From: Darksidea phi
Lineage: Eukaryota; Ascomycota; Dothideomycetes; Pleosporales; Lentitheciaceae
Length of the DNA stretch: 64,000 nt
Assembly (NCBI GenBank): GCA_030770425.1
Contig: JASJFT010000016.1
Location: 1-64,000, forward strand
Reading direction: 5' to 3'
Every line of letters starts with the position of its first letter. The first letter of the stretch is position 1. Below, in pieces: positions 33,420-44,287 of the stretch. The notes beneath the pieces are model-generated. The model was not told where the DNA came from. It ran no database searches and saw only the letters and a list, made by a program, of their open reading frames with translations. Both the position numbers and the translations under genes were made by a program.

Positions 33420-34533
33420 ATGGCGCACCTGACTAGGGAGGAAATTTTGATGTCAGGTGAGGTAGCTCCTGAGTATAGAAAGGTGATGCAATCTTCCACA
33501 CTTTCTTTCGTTCCATGACATCTAATAACAAACGCCAGGCTTTTGAAGCTCGCCCCGTGAACATACTAGCACCAGATTTCTTCGAGATTCGCTCTAAACG
33601 TGCGGAGCATCTCCAGAAACTCCGTCATCTGTACCCCATCGCCGGTCCAATCCCGAATGAAGTCAGAGAAACAATACACGAAATACCGACCCGAGACGGC
33701 ACAAAAATCCGCGTCAAGGTGTATGAACCTGTGAAGGGTCCGCCCGATGGCGGAAGTCCTCTTGTGATGATGTTCCATGAAGGTGGCTGGTGCATGGGCG
33801 ACCTTACAGACGAGGATCTGAATTGCAGGATGTTCGCTAGAGATCTAGGATGTGTTTGCGTGAACGTTGAATACCGGTTCGTCATCACCACTCGTCGGCG
33901 CCTCATACTAATCCGTCCAGTCTCGCACCCGAATTTAAATTCCCAATCGGCGTAAACGACTGCTGGGACGCGCTTAAATGGGCCATCGAAAACGCTACAG
34001 CTCTCTCCGCTACGCCTAGCCGCGGCCTCATCGTAGGCGGTGCCTCAGCCGGTGGGAACATAGCCGCCGTGCTTGCTCTTGAATCCCGCGACACCAATCT
34101 CTCGCCTCCAATAACAGGACAGTACCTCTGCGTCCCCGCACTTCTTCCTGACGAAAAAGTACCTACCCGCTTTGCCCATCTGTACAATTCCCGCACTACC
34201 AGCACATTGGATCCAGTGCTCGGCAAATTCGATCCGTCGGTTCTCAACCAGATCTATGCTCCGGACCCTGCGTCGCCCCTTTGGGATCCGTTTAATCACG
34301 CAGGTGGGCATAAAGGCGTAGCGAAAGCCTTTTTTCAGGTTAGTGGCCTGGATCCGTTGAGGGATGAGGCGGTTTTGTATGATCGCGTGCTGAGGGAGAA
34401 CGGGGTGTTGACGAGGTTTGAACTTTATCCGGGATTTGGCCATATGTTTTGGACGAACTATCCCGAGATGGAGAAGAGTACGGAGTTTGTGGGAGATACT
34501 CTAAGGGGCGTTAAGTGGTTGCTTGAGGAGTGA
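33420..34533 (+). CDS. Alpha/beta hydrolase, HSL-type esterase
   Basis: Three exons, 33420-33482, 33539-33876 and 33921-34533, join to 337 residues. The first exon (MAHLTREEILMSGEVAPEYR) was chosen because it joins in frame to the helical cap segment and gives the usual family start; an ATG at 33515 inside the first intron is a weaker option. Catalytic features: an oxyanion motif HEGGW (the family usually has HGGG, so one Gly is Glu), the EYRLAPEFKFP block across intron 2, the nucleophile elbow GGASAGGN, the acid in SGLDPLRDE, and the histidine in GFGHMF. It is a cytosolic carboxylester hydrolase; the substrate is unknown. Confidence 0.9.
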
Positions 34534-34902
34534 GGTTGAGCTAAGGAGCAGAAGTGTGGATGAAATTAGCACAAGATGCTGTCGGGCATTGCGTATCGGT
34601 TTTTATTCCGTTCTTCTCGGCAGACAGCATGCAGATGGGCTTTTGGCATGCGATATACAACCGGGAAGTTGTAGCAGACCGCTTACTTGCAGTGTAGCCT
34701 CAAATGTAGCCTCGGAAGATTCAGCGGTGTGACCTCTATCACCTGTACGCTTAATATCGACTGAACCTAAGCCCCTTCGCAGCCCTAGAGAGAGAGTCTT
34801 ACACCATTACTTGCTTGCGGTCTCGTTACTGTAGCGCTCTTGCCTATATCTTTCCCCCTTCTCGCTCCACTCTCATCTTGCTACCCTCCAATGTCAACAC
34901 TA
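34534..34902. other. Intergenic, no gene seen
   Basis: It holds the hydrolase 3' flank and a CT-rich stretch (34800-34900) that looks like the leader of the relic that follows. Confidence 0.4.
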
Positions 34903-35755
34903 TGAATAACCGACAAGTCGAGCGACAAGAGAGACGCAAGAACGTCATGGCTTCAAGCGGCGAGGTGGATCCTCAGTATCTGTGTGAGTTGTAGAGAGTG
35001 GAGAAGTGCGGGAGAGGGCGGTGTTGACAGTGGCAGGGATACTTCCAAAAGTTCTTGGATACAACGAAAGAACTGACGAGAGTCATCGTATATCAGGAAA
35101 ACATCGCAAAACTCGACATGAGGGTCCGGCCGGGTGGTCTTTCCTCCTCGCTTTTTTGAGCTGCGCGAGACGCTGGATCTTGAGACAGCCGCCGATTACA
35201 ATAATCTGTTTAGCTGGGCGGATGACGTTCCGGCAGCTAGGGAAGAATACAAGCTGGCTGAAACGAGGAAGTGCACGGGAATCGACAGCGAGGATGTGTA
35301 TGTTCTCTGCAAGATGACACTGCTTTCTTTGCATCACATTGGCCTGGATGTTCACGGAGGCTTAGAGAGGCTAGCGAGCGTGAGGCTGAACTGAAAGCAG
35401 AAGACGACGCTATTCCCCATGGCTCCGATCATCGTCGTCGACCCGGACAAGGCGTGACAATTTGTCGATATCCGAGTCAACCTGGGAACAGATGCTGCGC
35501 TTTGTACTGAGCCCACTACTCTCGAACACGCCATGAGAAAATACACTAAGATCTTGGAGGTGATGGGCGAAGATGATACCATCAGGACGGATGAGGAGGA
35601 AACTGATCGTAATATTGAAGAGCAGCTGAGAGTTGGAAAACTCAGCGATTTGAAGTGGGAATTTGAGAGGGAGAAGTTCCGACTACAGACATGAAGCAAA
35701 TTCAAGGACGCCCTAATCGACAAGGCTATCCTGGATAGGGTAAGTGCATTTTGCT
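34903..35755 (+). pseudogene. Relic of an unassigned fungal gene
   Basis: An ATG at 34903 opens MNNRQVERQERRKNVMASSG and reaches a plausible donor after DPQYL. After a possible intron ending near 35038 the frame reads GYFQKFLDTTKELTRVIVYQ and AKLDMRVRPGGLSSS, then stops. The story continues in another frame as FFELRETLDLETAADYNNLF, EEYKLAETRKC, and later, with further shifts and stops, HIGLDVHGGLERL, APIIVVDPDKA, VNLGTDAALCTEPTTLEHAM and LSDLKWEFEREKF. The order and helical, charged character suggest one decayed protein with several frameshifts. I do not recognise the family. Confidence 0.55.
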
Positions 35756-37598
35756 CACGCATTAGGGGATGTTTTGACTGATGAGGGCGTAAAAGCGTGC
35801 GAGGACTTGGACGTGAACGGAATGGGCTGGATGACCGGGTGGTTGGCGGAATGAAAACATATGGAAGAACGCCATCAGTTTTAGCTGGATAACAGAATTG
35901 GACAACTGCCTTCGACGGCCTAGCAAAAGATCGTTTAATTGCTCACGGTTGAGCGTGATGGGTCTCGGTTGCCGGCGTTACCTTCGGTGGTTGGACGGAT
36001 CCTTGTCACTGTTTGGGGTTTTTGAGCGACCTTACATAGTCTTCGTTCAGATCTAAATTAGGAAAAGTGTAGTCCTTGACTGTGAGATGTATTACTGCGT
36101 ATACAGAATCGTCAGCGGACTGCTCCGCTCCATCAACTACTACAAGCGCAAACTCCTGCGTCTCGTTGCAGCAACTGTTCGTGCAGTTTACTGCAATGCA
36201 GTACGAATATTGTGAAAGCCAACCGTCAGCGGTGCAATAGTACGTGACCGCGAATGAGAGCGGAATATTGATGTGGGTCAATCAGGTCACATGGGTGATG
36301 GGCTATGCGATGAAACACAGCCGCTTAAATAGCGCTTTCTCTAAGCCTCATTCCTTTTCAGCAGCAAGAATTTGGTCCACTTCCATTGCAATCCGCCATG
36401 GATCGCACAGGCATTTTCTTTTAGCGTCTTTCTCCCGGGTTTCATCTCTTCGCACACTTGGGAGAAGTTCTCTCTAACTGGATGAACATATTACTGCCCC
36501 ACTGTAATCCTATGAAGCTGTCGCGGTGGCTGAAGCTTATGATAAAATCGCTCTAATCCGGTGGATTGAGAATGTTAACGTCCCTCGTGCCATTCTACGA
36601 TAAGGCCTATATTGATTATAAGAAGCGCACCAGGAAGGCCCCAGTAATAATTGTATAGCGTCGGATGAAGAGCGCAATCGAAATTTATTGCTAATATCTC
36701 TGCAACGATGGAAAATCTGAACACGAGGGCCGCCAATCACCGATAAGGACAAGGATGGTCATGTGGGGGGCAATGGGAACGGACCATCTTTTCTAGATCT
36801 CGAGAAAGAGATTAGCTTAAAAATGCTTCTAGCTGCAGGTGGTTCGTTATCCAGTAAACTTCAACGCTCCTTGTGCTAAGGCGACATGGTCCATCCAGGC
36901 GAAAAGCAAGTACCACCATGCTAGATGAATATCAAGCATCAAAAACAGACAATCGGCTTCGTAGGTTAGTAGAAGCTCTCGGAATGCATTGAAAATCATT
37001 GGAATTTGGATTGTCCACTTCCAAATTGCCTCCTTGATATTGGACATAGGAACGGAAAATATTATCAAGTACCCTGAAAATAAGGGGGGCTCGGGATAAT
37101 ACGTGGCTCTCAGCCACTGCTGGTGCGACGTTAAGGTCAGCTAGTATCTGCTGCACGACCACTCCAACAAACATTGTAGCCGCACATAGAGTGTATCCCG
37201 CCCCACGAATTTGTCAATGCCGCTTCGATCAGCCCGAAGAGCAGGGATTTGCATTGGATGAATTACCTGGCACATGGGCATCTTCAACTTGTTTCCACGA
37301 ACTAGAGGCTCGCTTAGTTTAGTGTGCGGCTAATCAGTACTGCCGCCGCTTAAAATTATCCTCCACCGATATGAAAGGCACGGACCTAAACCTCCAATTA
37401 TAATTACCTTGCAACGCGATCAACGTAGTGCCAAGTCTCGGAACTTTGGATATCGGAAAAGTTCATTAGGAATTGGAGTAAAGCGGCAGTCAGACCGGCA
37501 ACATGGCCTGATGGGCAGTGAAGGACTTGGTTATATATCACGGGAGATCCCCTTAATGTTCAGGCAGTTCGCTAACAACACAAATTCGTTCTACCAAC
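35756..37598. other. Decayed or non-coding stretch
   Basis: No intact gene. A minus-strand frame at 36006-36281 lacks an ATG start but reads like protein (SQYSYCIAVNCTNSCCNETQ, HLTVKDYTFPNLDLNEDYVR); I cannot place it. The last part probably contains the esterase promoter. Confidence 0.4.
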
Positions 37599-38447
37599 AT
37601 GCGTGGCTTCCTCACTTCTGTGTGCCTCCTCCTGGCCTCGGTGCCGGCCGTATTCTCGGCGAACTCAGCGGGCTGCGGCAAGGCCAAAACCCTTACGAAC
37701 AAGCAGTACTCGATGCAAGTCAACGGCAAGAACCGCAACTACTTCCTCAACATCCCGGACAACTACGACCAAAATAAGCCGTATCGTCTCGTCTTCACGT
37801 GGCACCAGTTGGGTGGTAGTGCGCAAAAGATTGTCAACGGCGAGGATCCCAACAGGGGCGGCGCGCTTCCCTACTACGGGCTCAAGGCCATTGCCAACAA
37901 CAGTGCCATCTTTGTTGTTCCGGATGGGCTAAACAATGGTTGGGGTAACCAGGGCGGCGAGGACGTTACGTTCTTTGACCAGCTTGTCAAGACGGTTGAG
38001 GCAGACCTCTGCATCAACACTAATCTACGCTTCTCAACTGGCTTCAGCTACGGCGGCGCCATGTCGTATGCCCTGGCCTGCGCGCGCCCTGAAATGCTAC
38101 GTGCCGTCGCCGTTATTTCTGGTGCCCAATTGAGCGGCTGCTCTGGTGGAACTAAGCCCGTCGCCTACTATGCGCAGCACGGCACCAAAGACTCAGTACT
38201 CAATGTCTCCCAGGGCCGCCAGCTGCGTGACAAATTTGTTGCCAACAACGGGTGCACGAAGCCAGCGTCCGAACCTCAGCCCAACGGTGGCAACGCGGTC
38301 AAGACGGTATACAGTGGATGCAAGGAGGGATACCCCTTGACATGGGTCATTCACGGTGGCGACCACAACCCGTCACAGGTGAACTCAGGTTCCTCCACGC
38401 CTTTTGCACCGGGATACTCGTGGGAATTCTTTACACAGTTCACGTAG
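37599..38447 (+). CDS. Secreted feruloyl esterase, CE1 family
   Basis: Single exon, 282 residues. Residues 1-20 form a signal peptide (MRGFLTSVCLLLASVPAVFS, likely cleaved before ANSAGCG). The mature part has the CE1/feruloyl esterase layout: YFLNIPDNYDQNKPYRLVF, FTWHQLGGSAQ, VVPDGLNNGWGNQGGED, the nucleophile Ser150 in GFSYGGAMSYALAC, Asp198 in QHGTKDSVLN and a histidine in IHGGDHNP (His252 or His256). Cysteines are placed for disulphides. It cuts ferulic or related acids from plant cell-wall arabinoxylan outside the cell. Length and residues are intact. It stands alone between a decayed region and the ankyrin gene. Confidence 0.93.
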   Translation: MRGFLTSVCLLLASVPAVFSANSAGCGKAKTLTNKQYSMQVNGKNRNYFLNIPDNYDQNKPYRLVFTWHQLGGSAQKIVNGEDPNRGGALPYYGLKAIANNSAIFVVPDGLNNGWGNQGGEDVTFFDQLVKTVEADLCINTNLRFSTGFSYGGAMSYALACARPEMLRAVAVISGAQLSGCSGGTKPVAYYAQHGTKDSVLNVSQGRQLRDKFVANNGCTKPASEPQPNGGNAVKTVYSGCKEGYPLTWVIHGGDHNPSQVNSGSSTPFAPGYSWEFFTQFT

Positions 38448-38701
38448 GTGTACGTGAAACGTTTCAAACGTGCCACATGCGGGGATTGGTAGAGAACGAG
38501 CAAGCCAAGCCAGTTTATATGAAATGCCAAGCTGTTTCACTTTGCATATTACCCAATCTCACGAGAGCTGTGCCTAGCGTAAATTTAGATACCTCTTAGT
38601 GCGATGCTTGCTGGTATTGACTGGGGTGCATTGATACCGCAGCAGACACGGTGCAGAAGTTGCTTACTTTATGATGTGGTAAGAGCGACAGAGTACGTAC
38701 A
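38448..38701. other. Convergent 3' region
   Basis: It lies between the ends of the esterase and ankyrin genes. No gene seen. Confidence 0.6.
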
Positions 38702-41700
38702 CTATACCTGCATATCCGCCTCTTCTCCCCCGAGTTCGGTGGCTTTCTCCTTCAACATTCCAAGGATCTGGTCATATCTATCGCTTCCCTCGCTTCCCCA
38801 ACTCTCTTCCTTCCTACCCTCCTCTCCCGCTTTCATTGCTCGTCTAATCGCCTCGATATCCATGACTCCACGTTCGATAAATAGCGAAACAATATCCACT
38901 TGTCCCTTGAAAGCCGCAGCCTGCGGCGCGCTCCCATAACGTCCTCCGTGCAAGTGCGGATCGGCTCCCAACTCCAGGAGTTTTACAACCACCTCCTTGT
39001 GGCCTCCCACAGCTGCTGCCTGCAATGCGTTGCCGTAGTAACCACCTGGAGCATTGACATCTGCATTGTGAGGACCGGCGAAGAGAGCTTCGATGACCTG
39101 GATATGGCCCATGCCCGAGGCCCAATGTAGAGCTGTGCCCTGGTCGCTTCGGTCGGGATTGCGAGATTCTATATCCGCACCTGCAGCGAGTAATAACTGG
39201 ATAACTTCAGCGTGGCCATTGCATGCGGCTATCAACAAGGCATTCCCTAGATATCCCGCGTGTGCTTCCACGTCCGCTCCAGCATCCAAAAGGAGTTTGA
39301 TAACCCCTTTATGACCTTTTTCTGACGCGATATATAGGGCCGTGACGGTCTCAATATCAGACCTGGTTGCGTTGACGTCCGCGCCTGAACCAAGCAACAG
39401 CTGCACCAGTTGCTCATGGCCTCCCCCTACAGCGTCAACCAGAGGTATGCTTTTCTCTTCACCATTAACATCTGCTCCTGCCTCGATTAGAAGACCCGCA
39501 ATTTCGTTATACCCCTCACCTGCGGCAAATGCCAAAGCGGGACCAAAGTCCTTCAATTGCTGTTTCGCCATCTTTTCTAACAGGAGTTCCACAACCCGCT
39601 TATGGCCACAGCAAGAAGCGGCTGAGATTGGGTTGGTCATATCACCCCCCCTTGCACCCAAGTCGGCACCCGCCTGAAGTAGATACTCAACGACTTTATA
39701 ATGTCCCGATGCCGATGCAGCTTGGAGGGGATTATGGAGATGTCCGCTTTCCATATTGACATCGGCCCCGGCGGTAATAAGCTGTTCGACGACCTCTAAA
39801 TGCCCTTCATACGCAGCTCGAAACAAAGCACTCCCGTGCGTCGTCCCCTCTCCCTCATCCATATCAGCCCCAGCAGCCAGCAGCCAGCGGACACATTTAC
39901 CCCATCCATTGGAAGAAGCAGCTTGCAACGGAGTCTCATAAGATGGTCCCCACCGATTGGCATTGGCACCGCCCGCCAGAAGCCACAGAACAGCTCGATC
40001 GTGCCCACTCGACGCGGCTTCGTGGAGCGCGTTGACATTTAAATGGCTCGAGATGTTCGGGTCTGCTCCGGCATTCAGTTGGATCTGGATGATCCGGTCG
40101 TTTCCGTTTTTGGATGCTGACATGAGAGCCGTTTGGCCGTATTGGCCGAGCGCATTCACGTCGGCTCCTTCTTTGATGAGTAACTCGACTATGTCTTCGT
40201 GGCCTCTGGCGGAGGCTGCTTGGAGTGCAGTGCCCCCTTTCCAAGTTACTTGGTTAACGTCTTCTCCGGCCTTAAGAATTTGCTCCACGAGATTAATACG
40301 GCCTTTGGCGGAAGCTCCTACTAATCCGGAGCCATATTCTTCGTCTTCATCTTCGCCATCCTCTTCGTCATCCTCTTCGTCATCCTCTTCCTTGATTTGC
40401 TCTGTCTCCTCCGGCGCTATTGTATCCTCCGAAGCCGCTTTTCCCCCCGTTGAGGAAGGCGTACCACTGACAGAGATTTCCTCCTCTTTCGACCCTAGAT
40501 TGTGTGCATCATTCTGCTCATTCTCCATCTCTTCGTCACTACCATGTTCTTGCGCTTCGGGTACCACCCTTCCGTTCACCACAGCCTCATCTTGAGAGCC
40601 CGGAGCGATACTTTCCTCATTCTCTTCTTTGGTTCGTTCGTCACTGAATCCAATTCGCTCATGCTCAACCCAGGAATACGACTCCCACCGCCTTGGGTCC
40701 GTGACGTAAGAAACGCCTTCTCGAAGCTTGTCGCGCGTAAACTACAATAAGAAGCATTAGAACAAAGTCTCTGAACATGAGAGTCTAGAAGATGACGGGG
40801 GCTAGCCATACAATCCGTGTTTTATATTCAAACCTGATACCCCCAACAAAGCAGACCATCTTCTCTCTTCTAGCCTATAATTTAGCAGAGTAAGCAACAT
40901 TCTCGTCAAAGTCCATAAGACACGGGGCAATCCCACCTTAGCCTCATAATGCAACCACCCATCATTATAACTCCCCTCCCCGAACTCAATCCCCGGCTCT
41001 AAGTTCGCCAAACCCTCCACCCCAATCGCGAAACTTAGTTTCACAGTCTTTGAACGATCCTGCCAGACATTCAAGGACATCTTCTTGGCACTGTACGTAT
41101 TCGTCACGATCCACAGCCCGTAATCTTTAACCTCGCGCCTCCACTTCGGCAACTCAGCCTCATTCTCCTTCGCCCAGTCCTCGAAGATCCTCTCCCCTTT
41201 AATCCGCGAGTGCGTCACAGGACCATGCGTAACGAGCACAGCACCAAACTCCTCGCTCTTCTCGTAGCCGCTATCGACGCCGGCGTTTAGGGGCACCTGC
41301 ACCGGAATGGGCCTAGAAGAAAAAACCGCCTTTCAACGATGCCGATCTGAAAATGTTTCGGGGGAAAAGAGGTTAGATAAAGCTTACACTTACACTTCGA
41401 TGGTCAGCGACACGCCCCGCCGCTTGACATGTCGGGACGTTAGCGGGCCCCAGCGCATCTCCTTCTCGGGGGCCCGCTCCAGGTCCTCCTTCAGCCGGGT
41501 GAACTTGGCCGCTATGCCGCGCGCTGGCTGCCGGGCGGAGGGCTGCAGGTCGCGCAGGTGCAGTATCGTGCTCCATTCGCCGCGGTGATCGAAATACCCG
41601 ACGGCGCCCGGCTGGATCTCTTGGGAGGTTGTGTGGTGGTAACAGGCGTGACCGAAGGAGTGGTGCGTCATCTCGTGGGCGTAGACAGAGGCGCGCATCT

Positions 41701-41722
41701 GGGCGCTCTTTTTGGAAGGCAT
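38702..41722 (-). CDS. Ankyrin-repeat protein with an uncharacterised N-terminal domain
   Basis: Four minus-strand exons, 41394-41722, 40937-41312, 40812-40874 and 38702-40741, join in frame to 935 residues. The N-terminal 290 residues form a domain I do not recognise: HEMTHHSFGHACYHHTTSQE, GAVGYFDHRGEWSTILHL, then EFGAVLVTHGPVTHSR, KDYGLWIVTNTYSAKKMSL, REKMVCFVGGIRFEYKTR and REGVSYVTDPRRWESYSW. A Glu/Asp run follows (around 372-392). About fifteen ankyrin repeats fill the rest, such as TALQAASARGHEDIVELLI and NALLIAACNGHAEVIQLLL. Exons 2 to 4 were set by matching phases; the short third exon is the least sure. The modular plan, N-terminal domain plus sensor repeats, resembles non-self recognition proteins, but no NACHT domain is present. 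Confidence 0.82.
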
Positions 41723-43324
41723 ATTTTAATTTTATTTTATGTTTCTTGTTTTGCGTATGATATGATGCAGGTGGGAGCTCGACGATTCGGGTACCTTGTC
41801 TTTTGAGGAGGGAGAATGGGGGAGCGCTGGAAATTGGGGAGAAAAAGACTAGGGTTTTGTCTGGCGGGGCTGCGAGTAGGCTCCAGTGATAGAATATGTC
41901 GTGGCACATCGAGGCTGGCAGCAGGCCTCTAATGCGGCCTAACCGGATGTTCGAGATGAGAGGACCGGATATGGCGGTTCGCTATCAAAAGGCGGGGCGT
42001 GCAGGGGAAAAAGGGCAACGTGCAGGAAAATGATCGCATGTGGCTGGCTGAAGGGCAGCTGTCCTACATAGCGTATGACACCGAGCTCCCTTGTCTTCAG
42101 TCTCGTCAAGCAAGCGAGGATTTGAGGTTTCGCCACATTATCCTAATCCTTCCTAGCAAGAAGAGAACTTTTTAAAAGGACTAGGGGAATAACGATGCGC
42201 TTATCTAGGTCTCTATTCTACATCCCGTCTTCAGGACGTAATGCGCCAACTTTTCCTTACAAAACTTTCCTGTGTAGCATAAGCACTTATATCAATACGA
42301 CGTGAGGCGGAAGCAGACCCGACCCGACCTACCAAAGCCCAGCCAAGCACAAAAAAATCGGCGACCTTGGTTCAACGGAATGCACGCATGTCCGAAGTGT
42401 AACATAGACATGTTTCCGGGATGGTGGGGTGGAAGCGCTCGGGGCCGAAGACGCGGGGAACTGGAGGGGTCTCGCTGTTGATTGGAAGATGCTGTTGGAA
42501 ATACACTATACGTATTGGAAGACTGGATTTTAGAAGTGGATGAGGTGCTGCTGGGTGCTAGGTAGTAATGAGAACACCCAGGGCTACTCAATGCACAATC
42601 CCAATCCCTTATCTTGAGTTAATGACCAATCAAAATCCTTGCGGGTAGATGGGGATTGCGTCTGTCTCCCGCGCCACAAGTCGTTCTGATTCCAGAATCG
42701 CGTTAAATATAATATAGGTCTAGTACAGTATACAACATGTAAGGCAAAAGTGCTAATACAGGCTAAAATCGGATGCTAAACTGTGAGGCTGACAATTCCC
42801 CTTTGTACAAGGCAAGACCCCTAGAGTGCATGCTTCTAAGAGTGGAGCGATGTTAGAGCTTAGAGCCAAACTTTTACTTCTGGAACTATGATATTGTAGC
42901 TCTCAACGCTAAAAAAAAGATAATTGACAGAATTAGTAAGGCTGTAATACTTTCCTCGCCCTAGCTTAATTTCCTAAAGAGTGGAGTTCGTACAACAGAA
43001 AGACAACACCGCCATCGGCTGCATGGCTGCAGTATCTCCGGCCTCCTAAACACCTTTCGAGATACCATCAGGGAGAATATGAAGCTGCAAAACTTGAGTT
43101 TAACTGGAGGTCAAGTGACGGCGTGTTTCGAAAGGTTGGCACAGCCTATCCACTGTGACTCTAATCGCATAGAGGCTGATCGGAGCGGAAGGTAATCGTG
43201 ATCCGGCTTCCGATCAAGAGCGACATGGCTAGGCTGCAGCAAAAGTTAAAAGAATCGCAATTTCATTTCATAGCTTTTCAAAAAGAGCACGTTCATTGCC
43301 AATTTGTCTCGAATTTTAACCGCC
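41723..43324. other. Intergenic, 1.6 kb, no gene seen
   Basis: It has the ankyrin gene promoter on the left and the DUF4149 gene promoter on the right. The frames are short and show no motif; 42600-43000 is AT-rich. Confidence 0.5.
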
Positions 43325-43911
43325 ATGGCTTTCTTAACTACAATTCTCGTACCCCTCCATCTCCTCACCTATTCCACCCTTCTCGGTACACAGCTTTACC
43401 AAAGCTTCATCATGGTCAAAATCGCACATCAAGCTCTCCCTTACAACGCCTTCACATTGTTGCAAAAGCGCGTGTTCCCTGTCTACTTCCGCAGCCAGTC
43501 GTTGCTGCTACTCTTAACTTGCGCTACGTTTCCATTCCACGGCCCACTTTCGTTGGTCAAGCAGAAGGGTGATTGGCTTCCATTTGCTGTGGCGGGGTTC
43601 ACGGCTGCGTTAAATCTCATGGTCTTTGGGCCGAAAACCAGTCGGATTATGATGGTCAGAAAGTATCAAGGTATGCTGTTCCTGAAGTATGAGGACTAGG
43701 AGTTGGTAGGACAATTTGTTAACGAGATGTAGCGGAGATAGATGCTCGGAACTTGGTTGAAGGCTTCGTTAGCGACGAGATGAAGAAGCTGAATCGGTCT
43801 TTCTCTTGGAACCATGCGATGTCTATACATATGAATCTCATCACCATTGGAGGGACGCTGTGGTACGGGTGGAGACTGGCGTCGAGGATGAGGTTTGAGA
43901 CTCAACAGTGA
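43325..43911 (+). CDS. DUF4149 / TMEM205-like membrane protein
   Basis: Two exons, 43325-43670 and 43733-43911, join in frame to 174 residues. Four hydrophobic segments are visible: TTILVLPLHLLTYSTLL-like at the start (actual MAFLTTILVPLHLLTYSTLL), LLLLLTCATFPF, WLPFAVAGFTAALNLMVFGP and MNLITIGGTLWYGWRL. The motifs LQKRVFPVYF, GPKTSRIMMVRKYQ and FSWNHAMSIHMNLI match the TMEM205-like family found in fungi. The function is not established; it likely sits in an internal membrane. Confidence 0.85.
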
Positions 43912-44287
43912 TACGTATGTGCTGGTCGGGATCAGTGAATGGACGAGTGCTGTGAAAGGCCGCGTTGTATAGTGGATACCCGCGGATGAAAAAGAGTTTT
44001 ATATTGAACGCTGGAGACCACATTTGTATGCGAATCGGTATGCGACGGTATGCGACCGTACGATTAAGTTAATCTTCGAAATTAATTCCCTGCAGCATTA
44101 TCTGAGATTAATATTTGATGTGCGACGGGGGTTTGTGCAAAGCAGAGCGGCCTACAAGCTGCTCTCATATGAGCTGAGTCATTGGCGTCGCGCTAGCGGA
44201 TCGGATGATAAACGGTTTTCCGTCCCGGGTCCTCCGGCTCTCCCTTCTCTCGCCCATTCTCTCTTATTGTCATCCCTCAGTGACGGG
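43912..44287. other. Intergenic; promoter of the Zn2Cys6 gene
   Basis: No gene seen. CT-rich sequence around 44225-44285 precedes the ATG at 44288. Confidence 0.5.

Noticed and set aside
41939..42591. Minus-strand frames upstream of the ankyrin gene
   Set aside because: Short, Ser/Pro-rich, not joined by plausible splice sites to the ankyrin gene, whose start at 41722 is well placed.
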